The notes: generated from the letters alone by a model not told the origin. Shown: positions 11,701-23,546, counted from the first letter of the stretch. The stretch is 64,000 bases of DNA from Panonychus citri (GCF_014898815.1 NW_026515411.1:1-64000); one strand, 5' to 3'. Translations and numbers: made by a program.

Positions 11701-13652
11701 ACGAGCTAAAATATTTTCGGGAAACATTGAGAATATCGTTTTGTACATATTTTCGGCTGTTAGATCTATGGACTGTGAATCTTGAACTGGTCTTCGTTTT
11801 GCTGATGGATCATGACCTTGGCTCTTTCGTTTATGATTTTGGTTTTCTTTGGAAGAAATCGATCCGTTACTCACAAGAGGATTAGAAAGAGGATTGTCGG
11901 TGATTTTCAATGTTATTACTGTTCTATAATTCAATTGCTGTTTTTCTATTTCACTACTAACCATTATTAGAGCTGAAATTAGAGATTGTAACGACGAAAG
12001 TGTTTCTGTATTGAGGTCTAATTGCAAAGATTTTCGAACATTTTCTTGCTGCGATTCAGTTTTCTTTTGTCCATCACAAAGATGTTTCGTCTTCTTGAGT
12101 TCGTACAAAATTTTTGATTTTCTTGTCATAACACTTGCGGAACTACAATCGAGTAGATAATCCAGACCAACAGGTATTTCTGGTTTTAAAGTTGGTTTTA
12201 TTTTCAAAATCTCTGATATTAAAACACGAGCCTTGAAGTAATTACGGTCTGCAGTCAAACCTTCGATTGCGAGCTTAAGACAATTACGGTAATCATCGAG
12301 CACGAAATAAAGACCCATTAAGGTGTCAAGAACAATCCAATTGGTCGGACTGATTCGATGAGCTTCTTCAAAACAAACTCGTGCGATGAGAAAATCAGAC
12401 TGATTAAGAACTCGTTTACCAGTTTCAGTCAATAAAGTAACATAACCACCATCAATGTACCAACAGTCGAGAAGATAATCCAGATTATTTTGCGAGAGTT
12501 TACCTTTAGTCTTGAGGCCATGAAATTTTTTCTTGAGACTGTTTTGTTCACAATAACAAGATGCATCTATACAGCTATTTCTGTGAGAATCTATATCTTT
12601 GATTAAGTCGTAGGTTAATTCAAGTAAATTATCAGGAAAAAAAGGACCATGATTAAGATTCCAGTTCCGTGGACCAGGAACCAACTCATGAAAAGCTCTT
12701 TCAGATTCTTTAGCCCAATTTACACCCGATTTGGTTAGTTCAGGAATAACATACGATTGAGCTATCTCTTCAACCCATAACTTCAATTTCGAGTCCGCAA
12801 GTTTATAGTTGAGCTTTTTCGACTTTATGAGATTGATTATTCCAAATTTATCATTTCGATTTAATAGATTCGAAAATTTTTTAACTTTGTCCACTTCCGC
12901 TCGCAAAGAATCTATTTTGACCGTGTTAGCACTCAAGTAACATTTTAATTTACTTCTCATGTGACCGATCCCTTTATTGAATTCGGCCTTTTCGTTTTCT
13001 ATCTCAATCGTATATTCATTTAGTTTCTCGTTCAATAGATCCAATCGTTTTTTCACATCAACACAATAAATTTTAAGATTTTCGGTAATATCTCTGTTGT
13101 TGTCTTGTTCAATTTCCACGAAATTAGAGGAGTTATCATCATTTTTGCATGGAGCACAGAAAAACTCATTTGTTGTCTGGTTCATAAATTTAGCCTTAAA
13201 ATACTCACACTTGGAACATGGTTCGGCATTTGAGTCCGAATCGAGCATTGTAGCCAAACATATTTTTTGGTGTACAACTAAATCATGATACTTGATTAAA
13301 TGAATCTCACAAAAGTCTTTGTTCCCACACGAACAACGGTAAATTGCTTCTCTGTTGCAAATGGAAGTATCTTCGCATCTTTTCTTGTCAATGACTTTGA
13401 GATAATCAGTTTCGACGAGTTCAATGTTCCACAAGACACTTAAACGATTTTCTTGCATGCACTCATCACAAAAAGTCTTCGAACATTTGTGAATATAAAA
13501 AACGTCACTTTGATCGTGACCACAGTCCAACTTGGCGATTGATTGATTACTTGCTACCTAGAGGTGATAAAGAGATTCAAATTGTTGAATTGAGTGAAAG
13601 GTCGGTCAATGGATAACAATGGAATGACCAAGAAAATACTTACTTCTGCCAT
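8716..13652 (-). CDS. TRIM-like/CABIN1-like fusion protein, copy B (intact)
   Basis: Exons: 13644-13652 (Met-Ala-Glu), 10292-13557, 10115-10226, 8716-10053. Phases 0/2/0 give 1,575 codons with no internal stop. Residues ~13-50 are RING-like (CGH...HKC...FCDEC), but the final CxxC is SVLW, so part of the zinc site is missing. Then follow a B-box-like cluster (~67-94), CxxC...CxxC (~117-140), a coiled coil (~165-245), a TPR pair (~380-450), a basic KRKSQ...KRR stretch (~580-592) and CABIN1-conserved blocks including VHDYLGNKESCCDSNGEF and LYYYLADYYLKNKEF. Exons 3-4 continue the CABIN1 match (FDSWAGCAL, YYFLGKIAE, YRIHACVLK). CABIN1 is a nuclear scaffold of the HIRA H3.3 chaperone complex; TRIM modules oligomerise and often ubiquitinate. 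The combined role is inference. Homology is clear; exact splice sites are predictions. Confidence 0.87.
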
Positions 13653-14240
13653 GAAGATTAATCTCCTAATCAATTGATCTTAAGACTAATCGATTTCAGC
13701 TTTTAATCTCGGTGGGTGAATATGAGCCAGAAAGATGATCCAAGTAATCAACTGTATTTATGGAAAACGTATCAATAAATAATAATCAACACTCACATTT
13801 AAATTCAAAGACGAGATGATCACAATTAAAACGAAAAAACTCGAAACAGCTACCAAAAGCTTTCTAATCGAAGGTCTATTTATTTATCAAGTCCACTTAA
13901 TTGCTACAAACAAGTATTTCGATCCACTCGTTTAAATGGTTAAAACGATAAATTATCTTTTGCAAATGTTAGTTTGACAAAATTAAACATTTTTATCATT
14001 TGTTTTCACGATAAAAACACTCGAAAATTTTATCTTATAAACAACTTTATATAATGTTAATTTATTAACTATTGTTAACTAGTAATTAATTACAATCAAC
14101 TAAACCTGTTCCTTTTCAAAAAAGCGGGAAATTCAAAAGAGTACACAACAATCTTTCAATTACAAACAAAGCATTTAAATTGAAACAATTTTAGTGTCGT
14201 TGAAAATCATGAGAACTGAAAAAGAAACTTGATTATGAGA
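13653..14240. other. 5' spacer of copy B
   Basis: Upstream flank of copy B, with no coding frame. The CCATAAATACAG-type motif at about 13750 (minus strand), ~100 bp from the ATG, recurs upstream of copies D and E and is the best core-promoter candidate. From about 13970 the sequence is duplicated at 18010 and onward. Confidence 0.45.
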
Positions 14241-14480
14241 GACTCATATCGTGAAAATAGTGATTAATTAATTGTTACACATTCGACACAATTGCCATGT
14301 TTTTCGAGAAATTGTTAAGCGTATTCTTCATAGACAGGATGTTCCATTAATTTGTTACAAATTCGTCCATTTAATTGGCTTTTACAAATTAAATTGTTAC
14401 TGAAATAACTGCATTGATCAATAACTGAGTCAATCGATGCATGTAGATAATAAAACTTTCTGGTCTCTCGATAATGTTGA
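13970..14480. repeat. Segmental duplicate of 18010-18520
   Basis: Near-identical spacer plus exon 4 relic in both places. It shares the motifs 'gcgggaaattcaaaagag' and 'gtgtcgttgaaaatcatg' and the same decayed 3' end of exon 4. The copy near 18.2 kb has a few extra bases (around 18200-18235) and small deletions. Confidence 0.8.
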
Positions 14481-14700
14481 GCGATATCTTATACATTGGC
14501 TTGGATCTCTGACTTAAAACATGAGGAAGCCAAAGTTCACTTTAAAAGCACAAATACTCGACATTGGGCCTTTTTCGAAGAGTTTAGTTTTCCACAAGAC
14601 TCACAAACAACTTTCTTGTTTACACTTTTCACAAAATGTCTTCAAGCATTTGTTAATAAAAAACGTCACATTGATCGTGACCATCGTGGCGATTGATTGA
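14275..14700 (-). pseudogene. Relic: exon 4 tail joined to RING-like fragment
   Basis: 14275-14480 matches the last ~70 codons of exon 4 (VTID-type C-terminus) with frameshifts. About 14560-14700 matches the RING-like start of exon 2 (FCEKCKQE...CGHD region). Everything between is deleted, so this is an end-to-end collapsed copy. Confidence 0.6.
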
Positions 14701-14915
14701 ATTGATCTGTTGATAAGATAAAATGATCAAATGTTTAAGTTGATAAGTAAATGATGCACAATTTTTCTTGACTAATTCTTATAAGTAAACAATGGGATGA
14801 AACAATTAACTTGTTAAACACTTTGACCAATTTTAAGAATCCAAAAGGAAAATAATGGAAACACTTTGAGAATCTTTCGAATTGAAAGTCGATCCTTTAC
14901 TTTTTCTATGTTGAC

Positions 14916-15490
14916 TTAATCTTTAAGAATAAGTATTATAAGCATAATAAAATTGTAGCATTGTAAAAGATGCGAAACTAAAACTGTCGCTGGCCAACTG
15001 ATCAATTGATTAGAAAACATCATTAGAGTGACACAAACTGATTCGGACATTGGATAATTGGCCTGGACAATGAAGTCCATTCCTATTGGGTAAGTTCCTG
15101 CCAACAAGAACCCTAATAAAGTGACCACGATTGTTACAAACAATTTGCTTCCCATTTCTAGGGAATAAATTAATAACCCAAATAATGGAACCATAAGAAT
15201 GGAGCTAATCAAAGTTACCAATTTATACTTTCTCGTTTTATCGGTTACCCAGGCCAATATTAGTGAGCCGAATACACTTGAAAGAGAAGCAATCGCACCG
15301 ATTATACCGATCAGGATGTTTTGATTTGGAAAATATTTACTAATCATTGGACTTAATAGTCCAAGGACAAAATTGGCCAGTGTTTGAAGAAAAGTAAAAG
15401 TGATTAATATAAAATTAGAGACTCGATTGGTAAGAATCACTTTCCATGATTCGATGAATTCCGTACTCTCAGCTGCTGCTTTAGCAGAAG
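14916..15490 (-). pseudogene. FLVCR-like transporter fragment (C-terminal half)
   Basis: 174 codons nearly identical to the second half of the transporter at 36710-37360 (MFS helices: LANFVLGLLSPMISKYFPNQ, TRKYKLVTLISSILMVP, GTYPIGMDFIVQ). Upstream it stays in frame through SFASAKAAAESTEF, where the 37-kb copy lacks 2 nt. The first six transmembrane helices are absent, and the C-terminus runs into unrelated sequence after LLQCYNF. It is a duplicated fragment, not a functional transporter. It travels with copy C exactly as the larger transporter travels with copy H. Confidence 0.8.
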
Positions 15491-15499
15491 CAAAACTTG

Positions 15500-15773
15500 A
15501 TTGATTTGATTATTAATATAATGGACGAAAGGAAAAAAATTAAGTCAGGATGTGTATCTAGTCTCAAGGTAATGAGTGAAATTACTAATAGACCGAATTA
15601 CCCATAAACTTAAACGCAAATCTGAGATCAGTTCTTAATTGAGATAAATCATGTAATCGCATCGAGATTATTATTTTTGCTAAACTTTACTTTGCTATTT
15701 GGGCATTCATTTGCTCTTTTAAGGTACAATCCAGATCATCGAAATCAATGATTAATACAATATTGTATTAATA
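15500..15773. repeat. Spacer shared with 38225-38444
   Basis: It resembles the spacer between the transporter and copy H ('atctagtctcaaggtaatgag' versus the same at ~38265). This shows that transporter fragment, spacer and copy C were duplicated as one block. Confidence 0.65.
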
Positions 15774-17986
15774 TTAATCAATTGTCACACATTCGACATG
15801 TTTTTCGAGAAATTGTTGAGCCTGTTGTTTAAGTATAGGATTTTCAATCAATTTTTTACATATTTTCCTTACATCCTCTTTAATTTGATCTAAATTCTTA
15901 CGATTTCCTTTTGCTTTTGCAATTCGACTTTCGTAAATGTTAAAACCCTGTTCCATTGCTTGTTTTCCAAGATTGATACGATCGGTTTCACGAAGATATC
16001 CTTGATACGTTGATGCGCACAAAAGCGTTGTGATATCGAACAATTTTTCAGAATAACCCAAATTCTTGTTTACATTAATCAATAACTGAGTCGATCGAAG
16101 CATATGAGTGATAAAACTTCCTGGTCTCTGTAATATGTCATCTGATGTCAGAATAGGGAATAGACGCCAAGATTTAGTCAAGTCGAAAAGACCATAAAAC
16201 GTGTGTTCTGAACTGGCTGAACATTCCCCATTTGATGAAGAGCCTTGTGAATTAGGTGGAAATTGAAATTTATTTGTAAGTACTTTTTGTGAGAATCGAT
16301 TGTCTTTAGTCAGAAAATAATGATAAGCAATTCGATAGAGTGATTTGTAATGCTGATGATAATCTTTCAAAATGTAAAGAAACTCTTCAAGGCACATTTG
16401 TACTATTCTGGTGAATAGCTGCTCACTGTCACTTTCGAGGATTCCATCATGGACCAGAGCAACCAAATCAGTCAACGTTTCGTTGGAATCTTCCATAATT
16501 TCATCATCTGTTTCATCTCTTGGATTAAACTTGGCAACGTAATAGCTTTTTTCAGCACGAATTAGAAACAACATGATCTGTGATAATATTTTTGCTGGCG
16601 GAGTTTTGTGCCTATAAATATACTTGAGGACACAAGCGTGAATACGATAATGAAATTCGGCGCGAAAACACACATCATTTACATTATTACTGTTACTTAG
16701 TCTTGCTGGACTTGAGAGCATATGAATCTTAGATAATTCATAATATCGAAGTGTTTGTAAGATGTTACTTCTTTCAGCGATTTTTCCTAAGAAATAATAA
16801 TTCATCCAAATTTCGTCAGAATTAGCAAATTTTTTAGCTGATTCGAAGCAAACTCGAGCTTGATCTAAGAATTGCATGAAGTGTTGCTTTCTCTCCCAAA
16901 AGCAACACTTTATCAATAGCTGAGTAGAAAACTTGACAGTTCTGTTTCAAAAGAAATTAGAGATTAAGTAAAGATCAGAATTTTAAAAAATAAGACACAA
17001 GATTAAATACTCACTTGCGCAGAATATTGGTTGATTAGATCTGTCATTGAGAGAGCACAACCAGCCCATGAATCGAATCGGTTCCGATTTAAAGTTAGAT
17101 CAAGAATATAAAATTTGATGGCTTTTCTATGAATTAGACAGATAATATTATTAGAAATTATTTTAAATTGGCAAGCGATTAAAATGAATTAACTTACTGA
17201 AACTCTTCGTTTTTTAAGTAATAATCAGCTAAATAATAGTAAAGATCTTGAGTGACATGATTTTTTGGAATAATTGTTGTAAGCTCAATTGATTTTCCAT
17301 GATCGATATATTCTCTGACAGAATTGGAAAATCTTTCAGGATTTAAATTTTCAGGGACCAAGGGAAGTAAATTGCGTAACAACTCCTCAACATTTGAACT
17401 AATCGATTCACTTATTTCACTATTACATTTCGATAAAATTTTAGGAATGAAGTAATTGTAAATAGTACGAATGTCCTTCCAACGTAGAGTAACTCTCGCT
17501 TCATGATGAGAGATAAGGAAGCTACATTTTAATTGATTGTAGAAACAACCAAGACAGCTGTTGATTAGTCTCTCTTTCTTTTTTTTACATTGATTAATCA
17601 AATAATCTAATGAAAGAGATAAAAACTCTCCATTGTAATCACCACAAGCACCTCCATGACCTAAATAATCGTGAACTGAACCAATCAAACCGGTGATTTT
17701 TCCTTCGTCAGTTTTACCAACTCGCATTTCATTTATGAATGTTTGTAGAATACAAGTCCAGGCCATTGCATTGTAATCTTCAGTCCCTAATTTGAGTAAA
17801 TAAATGGCCAATTCTCGATCAATTGATAATTTATCTCCATTCTTTAAACAAGCTCGTAACAGTTTTAGAAATCGACCAGTTAATTGTTTGCTTTTAGCAA
17901 TAATTTCGATTCCACGTTTCCATTGTTTTGATGATTGAATGGCTTGACAAAGGTACACTTCTTCTTGTTTAGAGAGCCCAGATTTG
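15774..17986 (-). pseudogene. CABIN1-like family copy C (5'-truncated)
   Basis: Exon 4 is 15774-16941, exon 3 is 17015-17126, and the 3' part of exon 2 is 17198 to about 17986. Homology stops abruptly at 17986 inside the SELSKQEE region, so the RING, B-box, coiled coil and TPR parts are missing. Exon 4 has lost ~55 codons after VLLLGE, which shifts the frame relative to its splice acceptor. The remaining 380-codon frame includes YYFLGKIAERSN and an acidic RDETDDEIMED stretch and is otherwise clean. Closest paralogue is copy H. No promoter or first exon adjoins it. Confidence 0.8.
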
Positions 17987-18009
17987 GGTTAATTAGTTGA
18001 TTGATTCAA

Positions 18010-18535
18010 TTAACTAAATTAAACATTTCTATCAGTTCTTTTCTGGATAAAAAAAACACTCGAAACTTTTAGCTTATAAACAAGTTAATATAATGTTAAT
18101 TTATTAACTATTGATAACTAGTAATTAATTACAATTAGCCAAACCTGTCCATTTTTCAAAAGAGCGGGAAATTCAAAAGAATACACAACAATCTTGCAAT
18201 CATGATTTCTTTGTTTGTGCACAAACGAATCATGGAAATTGAAACAATTTTAGTGTCGTTGAAAATCATGAGAACTGAAAAAGAAACTTGATTACGAGAG
18301 ATTCATATCGTGAAAATAGTGATTAATTAATTGTTACACATTCGACACAATTGCCATGTTTTTGGAGAAATTGTTAAGCGTATTTTTCTTAGACAGGATG
18401 TTCCATTTGTTACGAATTCGTCCATTTACATGTAATTGGCTTTAAGAATTGTTATCGCTACTGAAATAACTGCATTTATCAATAACTGAGCCGATCGATG
18501 CATGTGGGTTATAAAACTTCTGATTCGCAGACAAA
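18010..18535 (-). pseudogene. Duplicated spacer with exon 4 relic
   Basis: Second copy of 13970-14480. It contains the same decayed exon 4 tail at about 18325-18500 with extra small deletions, and no open frame. Confidence 0.65.
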
Positions 18536-18559
18536 ATCAACAAGTTTATATCGAAATTG

Positions 18560-18765
18560 TAAGAGTAAGTAATTGAAGAAATCACACTGAAACAAAATCT
18601 TATAAATTTTATGTTTATTTATAGTTTACAATTATTCATTCAAATACATTGTACAATTGTTCTGTTAATTATGTTATTTCTGAATTTGATTTATCTCGAT
18701 TGAGTTGATCTTTGATGAAAAGAACAGTAATCAAAGCAATTAGAAGCATTACATACAAGGACATG
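18560..18765 (-). pseudogene. 3' end fragment of the FLVCR-like gene
   Basis: Matches 36605-36795: the last coding segment (reverse-strand ALITVLF...KDQLNRDK region) and the 3' flank with 'gtttatttatagtttacaattattc'. It directly adjoins the broken 3' end of copy D, marking a rearrangement junction. Confidence 0.65.
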
Positions 18766-21700
18766 TAATAGTTGATTCAACAAGAATAAATAATAAGGAT
18801 CTTGAGTAACGTGATTTTTTGGAATACTTGGTTTAGTCTCAATTGACTTTTAAGGATCGTTTTATTCTTTGAAGAAATTGATGACAGCTAAACATTAATT
18901 TCACTCTCTCGATATTTGCGTGATTGTTCAAGTAATCAATTGAAAGAAGAGAAAACTCTACATTGGAATAACAATAATCTTTTTTATTCTCTAGATAATC
19001 GTTAACTGAAGTAATCAAATCGACAACTTTTCTTTCGTTCATGTTACCAAGTTGCATCTCGTTTATGAATGCTTGTAGAATACAAGTCCAGGCCAGTGCA
19101 TTGTGATCTTCGGTCCCCAATTCTAGCAATTTGATCGCTAATTCTCGATCAATAGATGTTCTATCAATCTTCTTTAGATTATATAGTAATAGTTTTAACA
19201 ATCGAACAGTTAATGGTTCACTTTTAGCAATAATTTCGATTCCATGTTTCCATTGTTTTGATGACTGAATGGCTTGACAAAAGTACACTTCTTCTCGTGT
19301 AGAATGCACAGATTTAGATGCTAGTAGTTCAAAAATTTCCTCGTGTCGATGTTGGTCCAATAACGTGTCCAAATTATTTTCATTCATCTTGTTTATCATC
19401 GATCTAAGACTAGAAGAAGTGTAAACAGTTTGATTTGCTGCTTGAACTGATTTCAGTTTAGATTTAGTAAACATTTCATTTGCCATTAGAAGATAATCAA
19501 CTTTGGATTCTTTGACTCCTCGAAGTATCATGAGACGAATGAAAAATTTATCATAATCGTTGGTATCGAATAAATCTCGGAGATATGGAATCGATTCAGT
19601 TAGAAATATTGCTTCGGATTTATCGAACTGAACTTCATTAGCAATCAAGATCAATTTTGTTTTGTTAACACTTATATCTTCAACAGAGCACGTTAAAGGT
19701 GTCGGTAACTTATTCCATTTTCGATAAATTCTATACAGCTTCATGAAATTAGAAGGTAATTTGATCGCAGTGGCTTCGTTTGCTATTTCATAGAGAAGAT
19801 CAGTGATGAGCCGATATATTTGTTTACCTTTAGAATCAAATGGCATTTGTTTCGAGCGGTAACGGGTTAAAATTAAATGTTCCACTTGAGCTTCGTTTTG
19901 TGTTTGTACTTCTAAATCATCTTCTTGTACTATTATATTATATACTAATATTTCAGGGGTTAAAATACTTTCAGGCAACATTGAGAATATCTTTTTGTAC
20001 ATATTTTCGTCTGTTGGATCTTTTGGCTGTGAATCTTGAACTGGTCTTCGTTTTGCTGATGGATCATCACCTTGGCTCTTTCGTTTATTGTTCTGCTTTT
20101 CTTGGAAGAAATCGACCTGTTACTTACAGAAGCATTGAAACGAGGATTGTCAGTAATTTTCAATGTTATCACTGTTCTATAATTGACATGCTGTTTTTCT
20201 ATGTCACTACTAACAGTTATTATAGCTGAAATCAGGGATTTTAATGATGAAAGTGTTTCTGAATTGAGGTCTAATTGCAAAGATTTTCGAACCCTTTCCT
20301 GTTGAGTTTCAGTCTTCTTTTGTCCATCACGAAGTTGTTTCGTCTTGTTGAGTTCGTCTAAAATTTTTGTTTTTCTTGTCAAATCATCTGTGGATTTACC
20401 CCGAATCAGATAATCAAGATCAACAGGTATTTCTGATTTTAAAGTTGGTGTTGATTTCAAAATCTCTGATATTAAAACACGAGCTTTGAAGTAATTAGAA
20501 TCTGAAGTCAAACCTTTGATTGCGAGCTTAAGACAATTACTGTTATCATTGAAAATGAAGTAAAGAACCATTAAAGTGTCAAGAACAATCCAATTGGTCG
20601 GACTGATTCGATGAGCTTCTTCAAAACAAACACGTGCGATGAGAAAATCAGACTGATTAAGAGCTCGTTTACCAGTTTCAATCAATAGAGTTACATCACC
20701 GCCATCAGTGGCCCAGCAGTCGAGCAAATAATCTAGATTATTTTGTGAAAGTTTACCTTTAGTCTTGAGGCCGTGAAATTTTTTCATGAGGCTGTTTTGT
20801 TGACAGTAACAAGATGAATCTAAACAGCTATCTTTGTGCGAATTCATATCTTTGATTAAGTCGTAGGTTAATTCGAGTAAACTATCAGGAAAGAATGGAC
20901 CATGATTGAGATTCCAGTTCCGTGGACCAGGAACCAGCTCTCGAAAAGCTTTTTCAGATTCTTTAGCCCAATCTACACCCGATTTGGTCAATTCAGGAAT
21001 AACGAACGATTTCACTATCTCTTCGACCCATAACTTTAATTTCGTGTCCGCAAGCTTATTGTTAAGCTTATTCGACTTGATGAGATCGAATATTCCAAAT
21101 TTATCACTTCGATTCAATTGATTCAAAAATTGTTTAACTTTGTCCACTTCCGCTCGCAAAGAATCAATTTTGACCTTGTTAGCGCTCAAGTAACACTTTA
21201 ATTCACTTCGCATACGACCAATCCTTTTATTGAATTCGGCCTTTTCGTTTTCTATTTCGATCGTGTACTCATTTAGTTTTGTGTTCAACAGATCCAATCG
21301 CTTTTGTACATCAGCACAATAAATTTTAAGATTTTCGGTAATATTTCTGTTGTTTGTATCGTTGTTGTCTGGTGCAATTTCCACGAAATTGGATGAGTTA
21401 TCATCATTTTTGCAATATTCACAGAAAAACTCATTAGTTGTCTGGTCCATAAATTTAGCGATGAAATAGTCACACCTGGAACATGATTCGTCGTTTGAGT
21501 CCGAATCGATAATCGTGGGCAAACATCTTCTTGGTTGATAAACTATACTATGAAATCTGACGAAATGAATATCACAAAAATCTTTATTTCCACACGAACA
21601 ATGGCAAATTGCTCGATTGTTGCAAATGGAACTACCTTCATCTTTTCCTTTCAATGGCTTTGAGATAATCAGTTTTGACGAGTTCAATGTTCCATAAGAC

Positions 21701-21913
21701 ACTTAAACGATTTTCTTGCCTGCACTCATCACAAAAAGTCTTCAAACATTTATGAATATAAAAAACGTCACTTTGATCGTGACCACAGTCCAACTTGGCG
21801 ATTGATTGGATTCTTGTTACCTGTTTCGGATAAAGAGCATTCAAGTGGTTGAATTGAGTAAAGGTTAGTTAAACGATAGTAATGGAAAGGCCAAAAATAC
21901 TTACTTCTGCCAT
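18765..21913 (-). pseudogene. TRIM-CABIN1 family copy D (3'-truncated)
   Basis: Exon 1 is 21905-21913 (Met-Ala-Glu) and exon 2 starts at 21820. The RING-like region is of the degenerate SVLW type. A 2-nt loss near 21650 shifts the frame at the RKRC junction, and a 1-nt loss in a T run near 20105 shifts it before the KRKSQ basic stretch. The two long frames (580 and 387 codons) otherwise follow copies B and E closely. Past about 18895 the conserved CABIN1 block has an internal deletion, and only a trace of the YYYLADYY end remains (18770-18895). Exons 3 and 4 are absent, replaced by a transporter fragment. A second possible first exon (Met-Pro-Asp) lies at 22381-22389. Confidence 0.8.
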
Positions 21914-22343
21914 GAAGATTAATCTCTAATCAATTTTTTACGGATTAATCGATTTCAGCTTTTATCTCGGTTGGTGAATATGAGCCAGAAAGATGATCCC
22001 AGAAATCAACTGTATTTATGGAAAACGTATCAATAAATAATCAACAGTCAAATTCAAATTCAAAGACGAGATGATTACAATTAAACGAAAAACTCGAAGC
22101 AGCTACCAAAGGCTTTCTAATCGAAGGTCTATTTATTTTACGCGTTCGCTTAATTGTTACAAACAAGTATTTCGATCCACTGTTTAAATGGTCAAAATGA
22201 TTAATTATCTTTTGCATATGTTAGCTTGACAAAATTAAACATTTTTATCAGTTCTTTTCTGGATAAAAAAAACACTCGAAACTTTTAGCTTATAAATAAG
22301 TTAATATGATGTTAATTCTTATAAGTAAACAATTGATGGAAAC

Positions 22344-22672
22344 TACTAAAAATGGCAACAAATGAATAGTCAATACTTACGTCAGGCATAATTTAAGGTA
22401 AAGATGATCCAAGAAGTAGAATGGAAAACACTGAATAGATTGAAGAACAATTATCAGAGGCGATTTCTTTAACTCCCATTAGCTAAAGGGATTAGCTCAC
22501 TGTTTATAAGAGATTATCCCTTTTTAGCTATGTATAAAATGCTTTAAATCACTGAAGATTAATTACCAAAATTGTAACCCCAAAAATCACTTCGAAACTT
22601 TAGCAATAATTGGACAACATTAAAACTAAATTAACTTGTAATTGCTGAGGCATTAATTGTTTATACACTTGT
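22344..22672 (-). promoter_or_regulatory. Duplicated promoter and first exon of copy A type
   Basis: Near-perfect duplicate of 4937-5262, including the Met-Pro-Asp exon (22381-22389) followed by GTAAGT, and the upstream TTATAAG-type box. It lies ~470 bp upstream of copy D's own Met-Ala-Glu exon. It could serve as an alternative promoter and first exon for D by splicing to the acceptor after 21820, or it may be inert. Confidence 0.55.
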
Positions 22673-22675
22673 TAA

Positions 22676-23546
22676 TCAGCTCGTTTGGTTGAACTTTCGT
22701 CATTCATTTTAATTGGTCAATTAGTTGACAATTAAGCCTTTCATGTGTCATCACCACCATTTGGTTAACAGGAAAAAACAAAAAGAGTAACAACAATTCA
22801 AAAAGAAAGGAGAAAACATATTAAACATTTGGAATAAAAAACAAACAAATAGACAATCTACTATTTACTTACCTAATAATCGATAAAAATTACAATTAAT
22901 TAATTTCATCAATTAAAAGAATTAATTAACTGTCACAATCAAAGCGCTGAAAGAAAGTAAACTGAACAACAACAAGAACGATTTGATTAAATTTCTTTTT
23001 AAAAAAAATTCTTCGATACTATCGAACTTGGTATCGAATAAGATTCGATATCAACAATCTGAATTAAATTCTATTCCATTGCAATTTTAATCGAAACAAT
23101 TAAAGATCATTTCGAGATATTGGTTGATTAAAATACCCCCCAATTATCTGGAGTAATTGATGGAATTTTATAATTAATCTTGATTGAACTTTAATTATAA
23201 AGGATTTCGAGTAAATTTTACTAATCAACAAAGATTGTTATGGATTTTGATTTGTTTTTTTCTTCTTGTTAATCAATCATATGTTTAATCCTTGTCGCTT
23301 TAATTTTCTCATTGATTCCATCCCAATTAATTAATCAGAAAATTAATTCTACTCCTTGAGAATCACCAAGAGAAAATCAAAAAGAAAAGTTAAATTAAAC
23401 AATTTAGTTAATCGTCAGTTGTGAGGCTAGAAAACTATTGAAAAAAAAGACAAATGAATTACAAATGATCGGGAGAACGAAGTTAATTAATTATTTAAAC
23501 ATTTGGAATAAAAAACAAACAAATAGACAATCTACTCTTTACTTAC
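22676..23546 (-). repeat. Inverted copy of the dCMP deaminase 5' region
   Basis: Reverse complement of about 7004 down to 6172 (promoter, leader and first ~11 codons), followed by a second short inverted piece of about 6850-6793. Only scattered differences from the source are seen. It interrupts the otherwise continuous duplicate of 4937-5640 between 22672 and 23547, so the insertion postdates that duplication. Confidence 0.85.

Noticed and set aside
14496..14696. 66-codon plus-strand frame
   Set aside because: It lies over a collapsed antisense relic of family exon 2 and has no independent support.
15774..16916. Copy C exon 4 as a stand-alone functional gene
   Set aside because: Its frame begins inside a deletion junction and is out of frame with the normal splice acceptor; no promoter is evident.
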